This document shows positions 17,391 through 26,418 of a stretch of DNA of 64,000 bases, in pieces. The DNA is from Pelagibacterium limicola (GTDB taxonomy: Bacteria > Pseudomonadota > Alphaproteobacteria > Rhizobiales > Devosiaceae). Where the stretch lies: contig NZ_JADQDB010000001.1 in the NCBI RefSeq assembly GCF_015694405.1, positions 496,001 to 560,000 on the forward strand, written 5' to 3'. Made by a program: the position numbers and the translations under genes. The notes under the pieces were generated by a model. That model saw nothing but the letters and a program-made list of their open reading frames with translations. It ran no database searches and was not told the origin of the DNA. Numbering within the stretch: position 1 is the stretch's first letter; every line of letters starts with the position of its first letter.

Positions 17391-18470
17391 TCATGCACCA
17401 AGGCGTCGACCTGTCTCCCTGTCGAACAGATGAACGTTTTCTGCTGCGATTGTGAGCCGGACGGCCTCATCAGGCCGGAGCGTTGTACGGCCTACATTGA
17501 AGACGGTCAGCCCCGGCGCGCCGCGCGTGATGACAAAGCTCGCCGCCCCGGTGAATTCGACAAAGTCGACTTTCGCATGCAACCCCGGCCCGTCACCAGC
17601 CGAAATCTCGAGATGCTCGGGCCGCAACCCCGCAGTCACGGTCTCTCCCGCCCCAAGCATGATTCCGCCGGGGAGCGGCACGCTACCCAGGTCCTCGATC
17701 ACCAGCGTGCGGCGGTCCTCGGCGACAACCGCTTCCACGAAATTCATCGCCGGCGATCCGATGAAGCCACCGACGAACCGGGTGCTCGGACGATCATACA
17801 ACTCCAGCGGCGCACCCTGCTGTTCGATTACCCCGTCGCGCATGACCACGATATGGTCGGCCATCGTCATCGCTTCGATCTGGTCGTGCGTGACATAGAC
17901 CGAGGTCGCCCCGAGCCGGTCGTGGAGCGAGCGGATTTCCTTGCGCATATGCACGCGCAGCGCCGCGTCGAGGTTTGACAGTGGCTCGTCGAACAAGAAT
18001 GCCTTGGGATGGCGGATAATCGCCCGCCCCATGGCCACACGCTGACGCTGCCCGCCAGAGAGTTCGCGAGGATATCGATCGAGCAGCTTTTCAAGTCCTG
18101 TGGTCGCCGCTACCTCTTTCGCGGCGGCCTCGGATTGCGATCGCGGCGCACGCTTGAGCCGCATGGAATAGGTGAGATTGTCGATAACCCGCATATGCGG
18201 ATAGAGCGCGTAGGACTGGAACACCATGGCCACGTCGCGCTTGCGCGGCGGAACCGCGTTCATCACCTCGCCTGCAATTTTGAGCGTCCCGGCTGTGATC
18301 GTTTCCAGCCCGGCCAGTGAACGCAAAAGCGTCGATTTTCCGCAACCTGAAGGTCCGACCAGCGCAACGAATTGTCCCTTGCGGATCGAGAGATTGACCG
18401 CCTTGAGAGCATGGAACGCCCCGTAGTGCTTGTCGACGTCGATGAGTTCGATCTGGAGCTCGTCGCTCAT
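17391..18470 (-). CDS. Sugar ABC transporter ATP-binding protein, UgpC/MalK family
   Basis: 359 aa from ATG 18470; upstream in-frame codons lie inside the permease gene. Walker A GPSGCGKST, signature LSGGQRQR, Walker B AFLFDEPLSNLD, then the C-terminal OB-type regulatory domain (about 235-359) typical of CUT1 importers. It overlaps the MalG-type permease by 4 bases. It energises the transporter encoded at 18467-21549. Confidence 0.92.
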   Translation of the reverse strand: MSDELQIELIDVDKHYGAFHALKAVNLSIRKGQFVALVGPSGCGKSTLLRSLAGLETITAGTLKIAGEVMNAVPPRKRDVAMVFQSYALYPHMRVIDNLTYSMRLKRAPRSQSEAAAKEVAATTGLEKLLDRYPRELSGGQRQRVAMGRAIIRHPKAFLFDEPLSNLDAALRVHMRKEIRSLHDRLGATSVYVTHDQIEAMTMADHIVVMRDGVIEQQGAPLELYDRPSTRFVGGFIGSPAMNFVEAVVAEDRRTLVIEDLGSVPLPGGIMLGAGETVTAGLRPEHLEISAGDGPGLHAKVDFVEFTGAASFVITRGAPGLTVFNVGRTTLRPDEAVRLTIAAENVHLFDRETGRRLGA

Positions 18471-19294
18471 TTCAGTGCTCCCGAAGTAAGTCCGGCCACG
18501 ATCCGGCGCTGAAGCAGGACAAAGACGGCCAGGATAGGCGTTACGTAGATGGCGGCGTAGGCCATGATATTGTTCCATTCGAACGTGTTCGGCCCCATGA
18601 AGGAGTTGAGGCCCACGCTCGCTGGCTGCAGGGTCGGTGACTGGATGATGGACTTCGAATAGACGTATTCGCCGAAAGCCTGCATGAAAATGAGGATCGC
18701 CGAAACAAGGATACCATTGCGGGCCAGCGGCAATGCGATGGAAAAGAAGGCGCCGATCCGCGAATTGCCGTCGACCAGCGCTGCTTCCTCGAGTTCGGCG
18801 GGCACGCTCATGAATGTTGCGCGAACCAGGACGACAAAGAACGGCATGGTCTTGGCCGTCAGCGCCAGAATGACCGCGAGCCGTGGCGTGTCGAGCAGCC
18901 CCACCTGCGAGAACCCGACGAAGATAGGCGTGATCATCAGCGAGGCCGGCAGCACCTGCAGCATCAGGACCAGGAACAAGGCAACGTCGATCCAGCCATT
19001 CCGGTACCGCGCCAGCACATAGGCGCAGCCCGTGCCAAGAAGCGCAGTCAGCGCGGTCGTCCCGCTCGCGATCACGATGGAATTCCACATGTAGCTCGCC
19101 ATCCCACGCGAGGTCCACACATAGCCGTAGTTACCCCACTTCGCATCGCGCGGAAGGAAATCCGGGGGTGTCGCAAAGATATCCGAACCGGTCTTGAGGC
19201 TCGTCACATACATCCAGTAGAGCGGGAAGAGGTAAAGCGCTGCAAGCCCTAGGGCGATAACGACGAGAACGCGGTTGCGCCATTCGAGTGTCAT
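18467..19294 (-). CDS. Sugar ABC transporter permease, MalG/UgpE family
   Basis: 275 aa from ATG 19294 (MTLEWRNRVL); a longer frame start at 19348 would overlap the preceding permease gene and is rejected. Six hydrophobic segments. The coupling loop EEAALVDGNSRIGAFFSIALP at about residue 180 is the EAA motif (EAA...G...LP). It begins 4 bases after the MalF-type gene stops. Confidence 0.9.
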   Translation of the reverse strand: MTLEWRNRVLVVIALGLAALYLFPLYWMYVTSLKTGSDIFATPPDFLPRDAKWGNYGYVWTSRGMASYMWNSIVIASGTTALTALLGTGCAYVLARYRNGWIDVALFLVLMLQVLPASLMITPIFVGFSQVGLLDTPRLAVILALTAKTMPFFVVLVRATFMSVPAELEEAALVDGNSRIGAFFSIALPLARNGILVSAILIFMQAFGEYVYSKSIIQSPTLQPASVGLNSFMGPNTFEWNNIMAYAAIYVTPILAVFVLLQRRIVAGLTSGALK

Positions 19295-19298
19295 GGCC

Positions 19299-20201
19299 CT
19301 AGCCCCGCACTTCGTAGCGCGTCGAGCGCACGTAGACGACCGAGGCAATCATGACGAGCACGATCATGAGCACCGAAATGGTTGCTCCCCTCGCGAAATC
19401 GTATTCACGGAACGAAAGCTCCCAGGCCCAGTATTGCGCGACGTTGGAGGAATTGGCCGGACCACCCGAGGTGATTGCCGCAAAGAGATCGAACTGCTGA
19501 AGCGTGAAGATCAATCCCAGTGCAATGATCGCACCAATGGTTGCGCGCATCATGGGCAGGGTAATGGTCCAGAACCGCTGGAGCGCGTTGGCGCCATCGA
19601 GTTCGGCTGCCTCGTAGAGATCGCGCGGTATCGAAGCGAGCCCCACCGACAAAAGGATCATGTTGAAGGACGTGCCAAGCCAGATATTGGCGATGATGAC
19701 CGCCCAGAGCGAAAAATTGGTGTCCGAGCGCCAGAAGATGTTCCCACCGATCAGGCCGAGTTCACGCAATGCGAAATTGAGTACGCCAAAATCGCCGGCA
19801 AAAATCCAGTTCCAGATGGCCCCGACGACGAGACCCGGCATGACCCACGAGACGAGGAACAACCCGCGCAGATAGCCCGAACCCGGAAAATCGAGGGTAA
19901 AGAACAACGCCAGCGAAAACCCGATGATGAACTGCCCGACGATGGAGGCCACAATGAAGATCACGGTGTTTTTCATCACCGGCACGAAAATCGGATCCGC
20001 AAAAATGGCGCGGTAGTTGTCGAACCCGGCAAATGGACGGGCGAAGGTGCCCAGACTGAAAATGTCGACCTTCTGGAAACTCATCACCACGTTGTAAATG
20101 AGCGGCAGCCCGGCGAAAATCATCAGAAAGCCGAGCGCTACGACGACCAGAGCGATGTCGAAGCCCTTTCCATCCCACAAACCCGATATGATGCGCTTCA
20201 T
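19299..20201 (-). CDS. Sugar ABC transporter permease, MalF/UgpA family
   Basis: 300 aa with about six membrane segments. The EAA loop is seen as YEAAELDGANALQRFWTITL near residue 200. The first transmembrane helix is at about 17-38 with the usual PLIYNVVMSF following. It is separated from the binding-protein gene by a 118-base gap that contains a stem-loop. With the MalG-type partner it forms the membrane channel for a sugar or oligosaccharide. Confidence 0.9.
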   Translation of the reverse strand: MKRIISGLWDGKGFDIALVVVALGFLMIFAGLPLIYNVVMSFQKVDIFSLGTFARPFAGFDNYRAIFADPIFVPVMKNTVIFIVASIVGQFIIGFSLALFFTLDFPGSGYLRGLFLVSWVMPGLVVGAIWNWIFAGDFGVLNFALRELGLIGGNIFWRSDTNFSLWAVIIANIWLGTSFNMILLSVGLASIPRDLYEAAELDGANALQRFWTITLPMMRATIGAIIALGLIFTLQQFDLFAAITSGGPANSSNVAQYWAWELSFREYDFARGATISVLMIVLVMIASVVYVRSTRYEVRG

Positions 20202-20230
20202 TTCACAACCTCCGGCTGACGATCCCCGAT

Positions 20231-20256
20231 CGGACAGGGGGAATACCCCCTGTCCG
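20231..20256 (-). other. Intercistronic stem-loop after the binding-protein gene
   Basis: Perfect 11-bp inverted repeat CGGACAGGGGG / CCCCCTGTCCG with a 4-base loop. It lies between the binding-protein stop (20320) and the permease start (20201). No T-tract. Same arrangement as at 8566-8591, 28233-28256 and 35206-35233. Confidence 0.55.
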
Positions 20257-20319
20257 GGCCCTGGGGAGGACCTCCTGCCCCAACACGATGAGCAGGAAGC
20301 TCCGGAACGCTCAAGGCGT

Positions 20320-21549
20320 TCAGTTCAAAATGCCATCAACCGTGGCCTGAGCCTGATCGAGCGCCGCCTGGGCCGACATCTGTCCAGTCAGCGCGGACTG
20401 GATCGCCGTCTGGATGGCACGCGAAATCTGCGGCCATTCCGGATGAGGTCCACGCGGCTGGGCGTACTGGAGCTGTTCAAGGAAAACCTTGAGGGCGGCG
20501 TCCTTGAGCGCATCGCCGGTCTCAGGCAGGTCCACATCGGCACGCGCCGGCAGCTGGCCCCATTCGGGAAACAACCGGGGGTCCTGGCTCGCGAAGTATT
20601 CGAGCGCCTGGAATGCTTCTTCGGGGTGTTTGGACGTGGCAAAGATAGCCCAGTTGAAGTCACCCATAGCTGATGACCGTTCGGCCCCTTCATGAGGGAC
20701 GGGCAGCAGCGCCACACCCCAGTCGAACTGGGCCTCGGCAAGCATGCGGTTAAGTTCCCAGGGCCCTGAAATCACCATTGCGGCATTGCCCGAGTTGAAC
20801 GTACCCGTCGAGTCCCATTGCCCACGCGTCAGCGTGTCGGGCGATGCCAGACGTTCATCGAGTATAGTCTTCCAGAGCTCGAGTGCTTCGACGACGCCGG
20901 GAGCGTTGAGGTTATCGTAGCCGCCGCCAGCCATTTGCGCCCAGGGGAGAAACTGGAAAGTGCCTTCCTCGTTGGCCCGCGCCGAGAACGCAAGTCCATA
21001 GACGTTGTTGGCCGGATCGTTGAGGGTGCGGGCGGTCTCGACGAGTTCATCCCACGTCTCAGGCGGGCTGTCCGGATCGAGTCCGGCGGCACGGAAGAGG
21101 TCCTTGTTGTAGTAAAGTGCGATCGTGTTGGTCGCCTTGGGCACACCGAACAGGCGCCCCTCCCACATCACCGAAGCGAGCGGGCCGGGGAAATAGCTGT
21201 CCGGATCGATCACATCCGACTCGGCGACCATGTCGGTAATATCGAGAAAAGCGCCGCGCGCAGCAAAAAGCGCATGCTCGGGATTGTCCACGGCGATGAT
21301 ATCCGGAGCCTGGCCGGTAGCGAACGCACGCATGGACTCGCTCACCACGTCATCGAACTGGATTTCGCGGTAGACGACGGTAATGCCGTTATCCATTTCG
21401 GAAAATTCACGCGCCAGATTGAGCGCCGGCTGATTTTCGTCATCGAGCGACCACACAGTGATCGTCGTCTGGGCCAACGCCGTACTGGCCATCAGTGCTG
21501 AGCCAACGGCAAGCGCCGCCGCTCCCAGTAATCCCCGTACCATTCCCAT
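20320..21549 (-). CDS. Sugar ABC transporter solute-binding protein, family 1
   Basis: 409-aa periplasmic protein of a CUT1 importer. The signal peptide (about residues 1-26) ends at ALAQ. Family 1 features: [38 protein letters not shown] and [11 protein letters not shown]. The start ATG 21549 has an AGAGGAGGATG site; a second ATG two codons downstream is equally possible. A shaky GCCGGG...CCCGGC hairpin (21591-21609) lies upstream, between it and the isomerase gene. Confidence 0.9.
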   Translation of the reverse strand: MGMVRGLLGAAALAVGSALMASTALAQTTITVWSLDDENQPALNLAREFSEMDNGITVVYREIQFDDVVSESMRAFATGQAPDIIAVDNPEHALFAARGAFLDITDMVAESDVIDPDSYFPGPLASVMWEGRLFGVPKATNTIALYYNKDLFRAAGLDPDSPPETWDELVETARTLNDPANNVYGLAFSARANEEGTFQFLPWAQMAGGGYDNLNAPGVVEALELWKTILDERLASPDTLTRGQWDSTGTFNSGNAAMVISGPWELNRMLAEAQFDWGVALLPVPHEGAERSSAMGDFNWAIFATSKHPEEAFQALEYFASQDPRLFPEWGQLPARADVDLPETGDALKDAALKVFLEQLQYAQPRGPHPEWPQISRAIQTAIQSALTGQMSAQAALDQAQATVDGILN

Positions 21550-21618
21550 GTCATCCTCCTCTTTGGGTCTTGGGTTGGTGTCGTGCGTCAGCCGGGCTCC
21601 CTTCCCGGCATCACGCCT

Positions 21619-22521
21619 CTAGACGGGGTCGGGAACGAATGTCCCGCCCCGGCAAGATTTCAGGTAATTGAGCGCATGGACCTGTCCGGTCATCTCGAGC
21701 GCATCGCGGTAAACCGGGTCATGCCAGCCTTCGATGTCGATCGACCCTGACCAACCGGCCAGCCGGAGTTCGGAGATGATGTCGGTCCAGTTGGAGTCCC
21801 CGAAGCCTGGCGAGCGCATGAAAACGAAAGGATGTTTGCCAAAGATGCCGTGTTCACGGATGACATCCCACCGGATCGTCGCGTCCTTGCCGTGCACGTG
21901 GAAAATCTTATGCGCCCACTTGCGGATCTGAGGCAGCGGATCGATGAGATATACCATCTGATGGCAGGGCTCCCATTCGAGCCCGATATGCTCGTCCGGC
22001 GTCTCGTTGAAAATCAGCTCCCAGGCGTCGGGGTTATGGGCGATATTCCAGTCACCGGACTGCCAGTTCCCGTCCATTGCGCAGTTCTCGAAGGCGATTT
22101 TCACGCCCTTGTCGGCTGCCCGTCGCGCCAGCTCGGACCAGACTTCCCGGTAGCGCGCGAGGCTTTCCTCAAGCGGCTTGCCGCGGACCCGACCTGTAAA
22201 ACCCGCAACGCATGTCGCACCGAAATGATGCGCATTATCGATGCACTGCTTCCAGCCTTCGAGCGTTTCGAGATCGAGCGGCTTGTCCTCCAGCGGGTTA
22301 CCGAACATGCCCAGCGTCGAGATCGTGATGTCGCGATCCCCGATGGCCTCGCGGCAGCGCTTGCCCAGTTCGGCAAGGTCCTGCCCCTCCGTGCTCTGCC
22401 AGAAATATGGCTCAAAACTCTCGAAGCCCAGTTCGGCGAGCTTGCCAATGGAGGCAGCGGCATTCCCACCATTGCCCTTGACCATCGTTCCGATGCGGAT
22501 CGATTTCGCTGGATCGCTCAC
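21619..22521 (-). CDS. Sugar phosphate isomerase/epimerase, TIM-barrel
   Basis: 300 aa, xylose-isomerase-like TIM barrel that usually isomerises or epimerises sugars or keto-sugars with a divalent metal. Metal-ligand candidates: Glu in IAFENCAMDG, Glu/His in LEWEPCHQM, the HVHGKD segment and Glu in SIDIEGWHD. Start is GTG 22521, three bases after the oxidoreductase stop, with a GGGAG site. Paired with a Gfo/Idh oxidoreductase, it may act on a 3-keto sugar or inositol-like compound. Confidence 0.85.
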   Translation of the reverse strand: MSDPAKSIRIGTMVKGNGGNAAASIGKLAELGFESFEPYFWQSTEGQDLAELGKRCREAIGDRDITISTLGMFGNPLEDKPLDLETLEGWKQCIDNAHHFGATCVAGFTGRVRGKPLEESLARYREVWSELARRAADKGVKIAFENCAMDGNWQSGDWNIAHNPDAWELIFNETPDEHIGLEWEPCHQMVYLIDPLPQIRKWAHKIFHVHGKDATIRWDVIREHGIFGKHPFVFMRSPGFGDSNWTDIISELRLAGWSGSIDIEGWHDPVYRDALEMTGQVHALNYLKSCRGGTFVPDPV

Positions 22522-22524
22522 GTC

Positions 22525-23565
22525 TTATGCTCCCTGATGGTTGATTTCGACCCGAGCCTGGGTCGTAGCGCTCTCGATGGCCGCAAGGACCATGCCGAGG
22601 CTTTTGATGTTGTCCGTCCCCACCGTTTCCGGCTGCGTGCCGTTCTCGATGGCCACGAGAAACTCCGCAATCACGCTGGCATGGCCATGCGTCTGGCTCT
22701 CGTCGGCCGATGGTGGCACCTCGATTGGCCGCAGATCGCTGAGAAACTTGCCTTCGCCATCGACCACGTGAGCGGTAAACTGCTCGGCGCCGTCCCAAAG
22801 CAAAGTCCCGTTGGTACCGATAAACCGCCAGTTGCCCTCCCAACTCGTCGGCGCCCCTTCGGCAGCCCACGAGCCGCGATAGTTGAAAATCACACCATCG
22901 GAAAACTCGAAAATCGCGTTGGCCGAAGCCCCTTGCGCGTACCAGGAACCGGCGGGATTGCTCTCCTGCGCATAGACGGCCAGCGGCACCCGTCCCGCCA
23001 TGAACCTTGCCGCATCGAAGGTGTGTATGGCCATGTCGAGCAAGAGCACATGCTCCATCTCGTCGCGGAATCCGCCAAAGTGCGGCGCCAGGAAGAAGTC
23101 GCAATGAAGCGAAGTCAACGTGCCGATCGCTCCGGACTCAAGGAACGCCCTGATCCGACGCACACCTTCAATGTATCTGCGGTTCTGAACGATGGCGTGC
23201 ACGCGGCCGGCGGCGCGCGCAGCTGCAATGAGCTCGTCCGCGTCTCTCAACGAGACCGCCATGGGCTTCTCGCTCAGCACGTGACATCCGTGAGCGAGGC
23301 CGCTCAATACCACGTCTTTGCGTGCCGAGGGGGGCACGACGTCAAACAGAAGGTCGGCCTTGGTTGCCGAGAGCATCGCCTCGAGATCGTTGCCGGTCGC
23401 AGCGCTCAGCCCTGCTTCGGCGGCGCGTGTCGCCGCCAGTTCAGCATCGAGGTCCACGAGTCCCACAACCTTGATTTTTTCGCTCAGCGCGGGCACGCGT
23501 TTGATCGCTTCGAGCCAGCCCTTCGACATAGCTCCGCACCCGGCCAAAACAGCCGTATATGTCAC
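22525..23565 (-). CDS. Gfo/Idh/MocA-family NAD(P)-dependent oxidoreductase
   Basis: 346 aa from GTG 23565, chosen because GGGAGGATTTCAG lies just in front; 11 earlier in-frame codons would cover that ribosome site. The N-terminal Rossmann fold shows LAGCGAMSKGW, and the family EKP motif is seen as VLSEKPMAVS near residue 95. The C-terminal domain (about 130-346) is the alpha/beta dimer domain. It oxidises a sugar or polyol. It is the first gene of the operon running to 17391 and is controlled by the divergent LacI protein, whose operator overlaps its promoter region. Confidence 0.88.
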   Translation of the reverse strand: MTYTAVLAGCGAMSKGWLEAIKRVPALSEKIKVVGLVDLDAELAATRAAEAGLSAATGNDLEAMLSATKADLLFDVVPPSARKDVVLSGLAHGCHVLSEKPMAVSLRDADELIAAARAAGRVHAIVQNRRYIEGVRRIRAFLESGAIGTLTSLHCDFFLAPHFGGFRDEMEHVLLLDMAIHTFDAARFMAGRVPLAVYAQESNPAGSWYAQGASANAIFEFSDGVIFNYRGSWAAEGAPTSWEGNWRFIGTNGTLLWDGAEQFTAHVVDGEGKFLSDLRPIEVPPSADESQTHGHASVIAEFLVAIENGTQPETVGTDNIKSLGMVLAAIESATTQARVEINHQGA

Positions 23566-23613
23566 CTGAAATCCTCCCAGATCGTCTTTGCGGTGCATTA
23601 CCGCACGCGATCC

Positions 23614-23682
23614 CGTAAACGTTTACGAGAGTAGCGCCGGCCGATAATCTGTGTCAAGACGATTCCGTAAACGATTACGGAA
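23614..23682. promoter_or_regulatory. Two LacI-type operators in a divergent promoter region
   Basis: A perfect 14-base palindrome CGTAAACGTTTACG (23614-23627), and TTCCGTAAACGATTACGGAA (23663-23682), palindromic except for one base pair, centred 52 bases apart, about five helical turns. Both match the LacI/GalR operator consensus with a central CG. They sit between the LacI gene (start 23738) and the oxidoreductase gene (start 23565), so the repressor probably controls both and itself, perhaps by looping. Confidence 0.8.
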
Positions 23683-23737
23683 AAATGTTTCCTGTCCCGT
23701 GTGATACGAGCCGGAAACCTGCGGAGGGGAAATCTGG

Positions 23738-24772
23738 ATGGTGGGTATCAAGCGACTTGCGGAGCATCTCGATATTTCCATCGGGACCGTTTCGCGCGCG
23801 CTCAATAACCGGCCGGACGTTAACCCAGAAACCCGCCAGCGGGTCCTCGATGCCGCTGCCGCCCTTGGATATGCCCCCAACCAGGCCGGCCGCTCATTGC
23901 GCAAGGGCGCTACAGGCGTGGTCGGCTTCATGATGCAAACCGGTTCCGAAATCACCGGCGACGGCGACACGTTCTTCATGAGCGTGTTCGATGGCGTGCA
24001 ATCGGTCCTCATCCGGCACGGACTGGATCTCGTCGTGCTGCTGTGTTCCTCACGCGAGGATCCGGACGCCTATCTTCGGCGCACCGTGGCCCGCGGATTC
24101 GCAGATGCACTGATCATCTCCGCAACGCGACGCAAGGACCCGCGGATCGACTTTCTCGCCAAGCGGGGAATCCCGTTTATTGCGCTAGGCCGGTCCCTCT
24201 CAGACGCTGGCCACCCTTGGTATGATCTCGACTTCGAGGGCTTCGCCCGATCGGCGATTGCCCGCCTCACGGCGAGAAGGCACAAGAAAATTGCCCTTGC
24301 CGCCCCGGCGGACGATATCAATCTGGGTCACGTCTTCATTGAAGCCGCTCGAACTGCCTTGGCCGATCATGGCCTCCGGTTGCCAGAAGACTATTTGCTG
24401 CGCTGCCCTCCGAACGAAGCCGGAGGCTACGTGATGGCGCAAACGATTGCCGGGATGGAAGACCGTCCGACAGCCATGATCCTCGTCAATGAAAAGACTG
24501 CGATCGGCTTCTATCGGGGTTTGGGCGATGCCGGCCTGACGCCCGGTAAGGATATTGCCGTCATCGGCTTCCGCGAAAGCCCTCAGGCCAGATTCCTGAC
24601 ACCGGCCCTCACCTCTTATGCAATGGACTTGCACGGCCTCGGAGTCTCGCTCGCCGAAGCCTTGCTCGCGACCATGCCCACATATGAAAAGACCTATCCC
24701 CTTGGGGTCGTCCGTCGCATCTGGCCGCATGTTCTGGTCGAAGGTGACAGCGACGCGCCGGCCGCCGACTAG
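23738..24772 (+). CDS. LacI-family transcriptional regulator
   Basis: 344 aa. The N-terminal HTH (residues 4-50) reads IKRLAEHLDISIGTVSRALN, with the hinge helix after NQAGRSLRKG; the C-terminal region is a RbsB-like effector domain. The start ATG follows GGAGGGGAAATCTGG. Transcribed away from the Gfo/Idh operon and flanked by two matching palindromes, it is probably the local repressor, released by the imported sugar or a derivative. Confidence 0.92.
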   Translation: MVGIKRLAEHLDISIGTVSRALNNRPDVNPETRQRVLDAAAALGYAPNQAGRSLRKGATGVVGFMMQTGSEITGDGDTFFMSVFDGVQSVLIRHGLDLVVLLCSSREDPDAYLRRTVARGFADALIISATRRKDPRIDFLAKRGIPFIALGRSLSDAGHPWYDLDFEGFARSAIARLTARRHKKIALAAPADDINLGHVFIEAARTALADHGLRLPEDYLLRCPPNEAGGYVMAQTIAGMEDRPTAMILVNEKTAIGFYRGLGDAGLTPGKDIAVIGFRESPQARFLTPALTSYAMDLHGLGVSLAEALLATMPTYEKTYPLGVVRRIWPHVLVEGDSDAPAAD

Positions 24773-24805
24773 CTGCGCCGACAGATTGGCAGACGGCGCA
24801 ATGGT

Positions 24806-25756
24806 CTAGCCGTGTGCTATCGAGAGCCCCGCCGACAGCAGAGGAGCCCAGGCGGGAGTGTTCCCAGCCTGCAGTCGCGCGGCGGCGAGCGCCGCATCGG
24901 TATCGGACCGCCGAACATCCTTGTCGAAAAGATTCCGTCTGACTTCTTCGAGGATCACTGGGTGTAACCGCAACACACCACCGACGAACCGGACAGGCGC
25001 CTCCCCTGCACGCGCCATTAACGCCTTTGCGAGTTGCGCCAGTTCGGCACCCGCATCCCGCAAAATCGCAAGTGCCGCTTGGTCACCCTCATCGGCAGCA
25101 GCGGCCACTGCGACGGCGAGCCCTCCAATACGCCCCCGGTCGCCCGAATAAACGAACTGGCGAACGTCGCTCCAATTGTCTCCGCCAACTTGCCCGAACA
25201 GTTTCCGCGCCAGTATTTCAACCGATGCGAACGAACCTTGATGATCGAGGCTCCTGTAGATGCAATCGAGCGCCCTCAATGCGATCCAGCTGCCCGAGCC
25301 AGCATCGTCAATGAGGATTCCGCGCCCACCGACCCGCACAATCTGACCCGTCGCTCCGATATGGACTCCGATAGAACCGGTACCGGCGGAAATCAGATGC
25401 CCCTCGCCCGGCGTAAAATTTGCAGCGTAGGCGAGAACGATATCGTCCATCAGCATGATGGCATTGGACGGTACATCGAAGATGTCCCCGGCTAGAACCT
25501 TCAATTCATCACCAACGGCGGATCCATAGCCCGTAATGCCGGCTGCAAGGCTCGCAACATTCAGCCCCGCCGGTTCGAGGGACCGGGCGATCGTTCGCAG
25601 AGCCGTAGAGAGACGCTCCTTCTCCGCCGGATTGAAAAGATGACCGGTGGCACCGTCCGCTTCGCCGCGGGCAACAACCGCACCCGTCGCGTCGCAGACA
25701 ACCCAGCGGCTGGCCGTACCGCCAACATCGATACCCAGATGAGCCGGACGTGTCAT
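24806..25756 (-). CDS. BadF/BadG-type sugar kinase, GlcNAc/MurNAc kinase-like
   Basis: 316-aa ASKHA-fold kinase. Phosphate-1 motif GIDVGGTASRW at residues 8-18, a second phosphate/adenosine motif GTGSIGVHIG near 122 and the DDAGSGSW loop near 150 are typical of N-acetylglucosamine kinase-like proteins. Its partners are NanE (overlap ATGA at 25753-25756), a CUT1 importer and MurQ, so its likely substrate is an N-acetylated amino sugar (GlcNAc, ManNAc or MurNAc) arriving unphosphorylated through the ABC importer. It is the last gene of that operon. Confidence 0.82.
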   Translation of the reverse strand: MTRPAHLGIDVGGTASRWVVCDATGAVVARGEADGATGHLFNPAEKERLSTALRTIARSLEPAGLNVASLAAGITGYGSAVGDELKVLAGDIFDVPSNAIMLMDDIVLAYAANFTPGEGHLISAGTGSIGVHIGATGQIVRVGGRGILIDDAGSGSWIALRALDCIYRSLDHQGSFASVEILARKLFGQVGGDNWSDVRQFVYSGDRGRIGGLAVAVAAAADEGDQAALAILRDAGAELAQLAKALMARAGEAPVRFVGGVLRLHPVILEEVRRNLFDKDVRRSDTDAALAAARLQAGNTPAWAPLLSAGLSIAHG

Positions 25757-26418
25757 GACGGCACCCCGTTGCGCACGAACGAACGAGTGATTTCGCGGGG
25801 GTTGGTAATCATAGTCCCTACAACAACGGCATGGGCGCCGGCCTCGAAGGCTTGGCGAACGAGTAGAGGAGAAGTGTACCGACCTTCGGCCACAACCGGA
25901 ATCGACAAGCGCGACGCGAGCGATTCGACGAGATCGAGGTCCGGCGTTTCCGGCCTGGACTGTGTGTCTTCGGTATAGCCCGACAGGGTGGTCGCAACGT
26001 AGGTTGCACCCCAGTCGGCCGCCGCCAAACCCTCGTCGAGCGTAGCGATATCGGCAAAGACCTCGGCGCCAAGTTCTTCAATGATGCGGCGCACGAGCAA
26101 CTCAGGCACCTCACCGGCGCGACGACGTGGCGTGCAGTCCAGTGCCACGATCTCGGCACCCGCCGAAACGATCGCCTGGGCAGCAGAGAAATCGGGGGTG
26201 ATGTAAACCTCATAATCTGCGGAAAACACCTTATGAATGCCGATAACCGGCAATCCCGCCAATTTCACTGCAGCAATGTCATCGGGACCATTTGCGCGGA
26301 TGCCCACCGCCCCGCCATCTCGCGCCGCGCGCGCCATGGCGCCCATGAACTGCGGCCCGTGCAGTGGATTGTCAGGACGGGCCTGGCAGGAAACGACGAG
26401 CCCTTTTCCAAGCCTCAC
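25753..26418 (-). CDS. nanE: N-acetylmannosamine-6-phosphate 2-epimerase
   Basis: 221 aa from GTG 26418, which overlaps the permease stop as GTGA; the longer open frame would run into the permease gene. TIM-barrel NanE features: GLVVSCQARPDNPLHGP near the N-terminus, AVGIRANGPDDIAAVK, GLPVIGIHK and a C-terminal GAHAVVVGTMITNP phosphate-binding segment. It converts ManNAc-6-P to GlcNAc-6-P. No sialate lyase or ManNAc kinase lies here, so the incoming ManNAc-type phosphate would have to come from the adjacent kinase. Confidence 0.9.
   Translation of the reverse strand: MRLGKGLVVSCQARPDNPLHGPQFMGAMARAARDGGAVGIRANGPDDIAAVKLAGLPVIGIHKVFSADYEVYITPDFSAAQAIVSAGAEIVALDCTPRRRAGEVPELLVRRIIEELGAEVFADIATLDEGLAAADWGATYVATTLSGYTEDTQSRPETPDLDLVESLASRLSIPVVAEGRYTSPLLVRQAFEAGAHAVVVGTMITNPREITRSFVRNGVPS

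Noticed and set aside
18471-19118. Open frame upstream of the UgpC-type ATPase
   Set aside because: It is the antiphase reading of the MalG-type permease gene; the ATPase begins at ATG 18470 with family-typical sequence.
21832-23634. 600-codon plus-strand open frame opposite isomerase and oxidoreductase genes
   Set aside because: Antisense shadow; the minus-strand genes have Gfo/Idh and TIM-barrel motifs and good ribosome sites.
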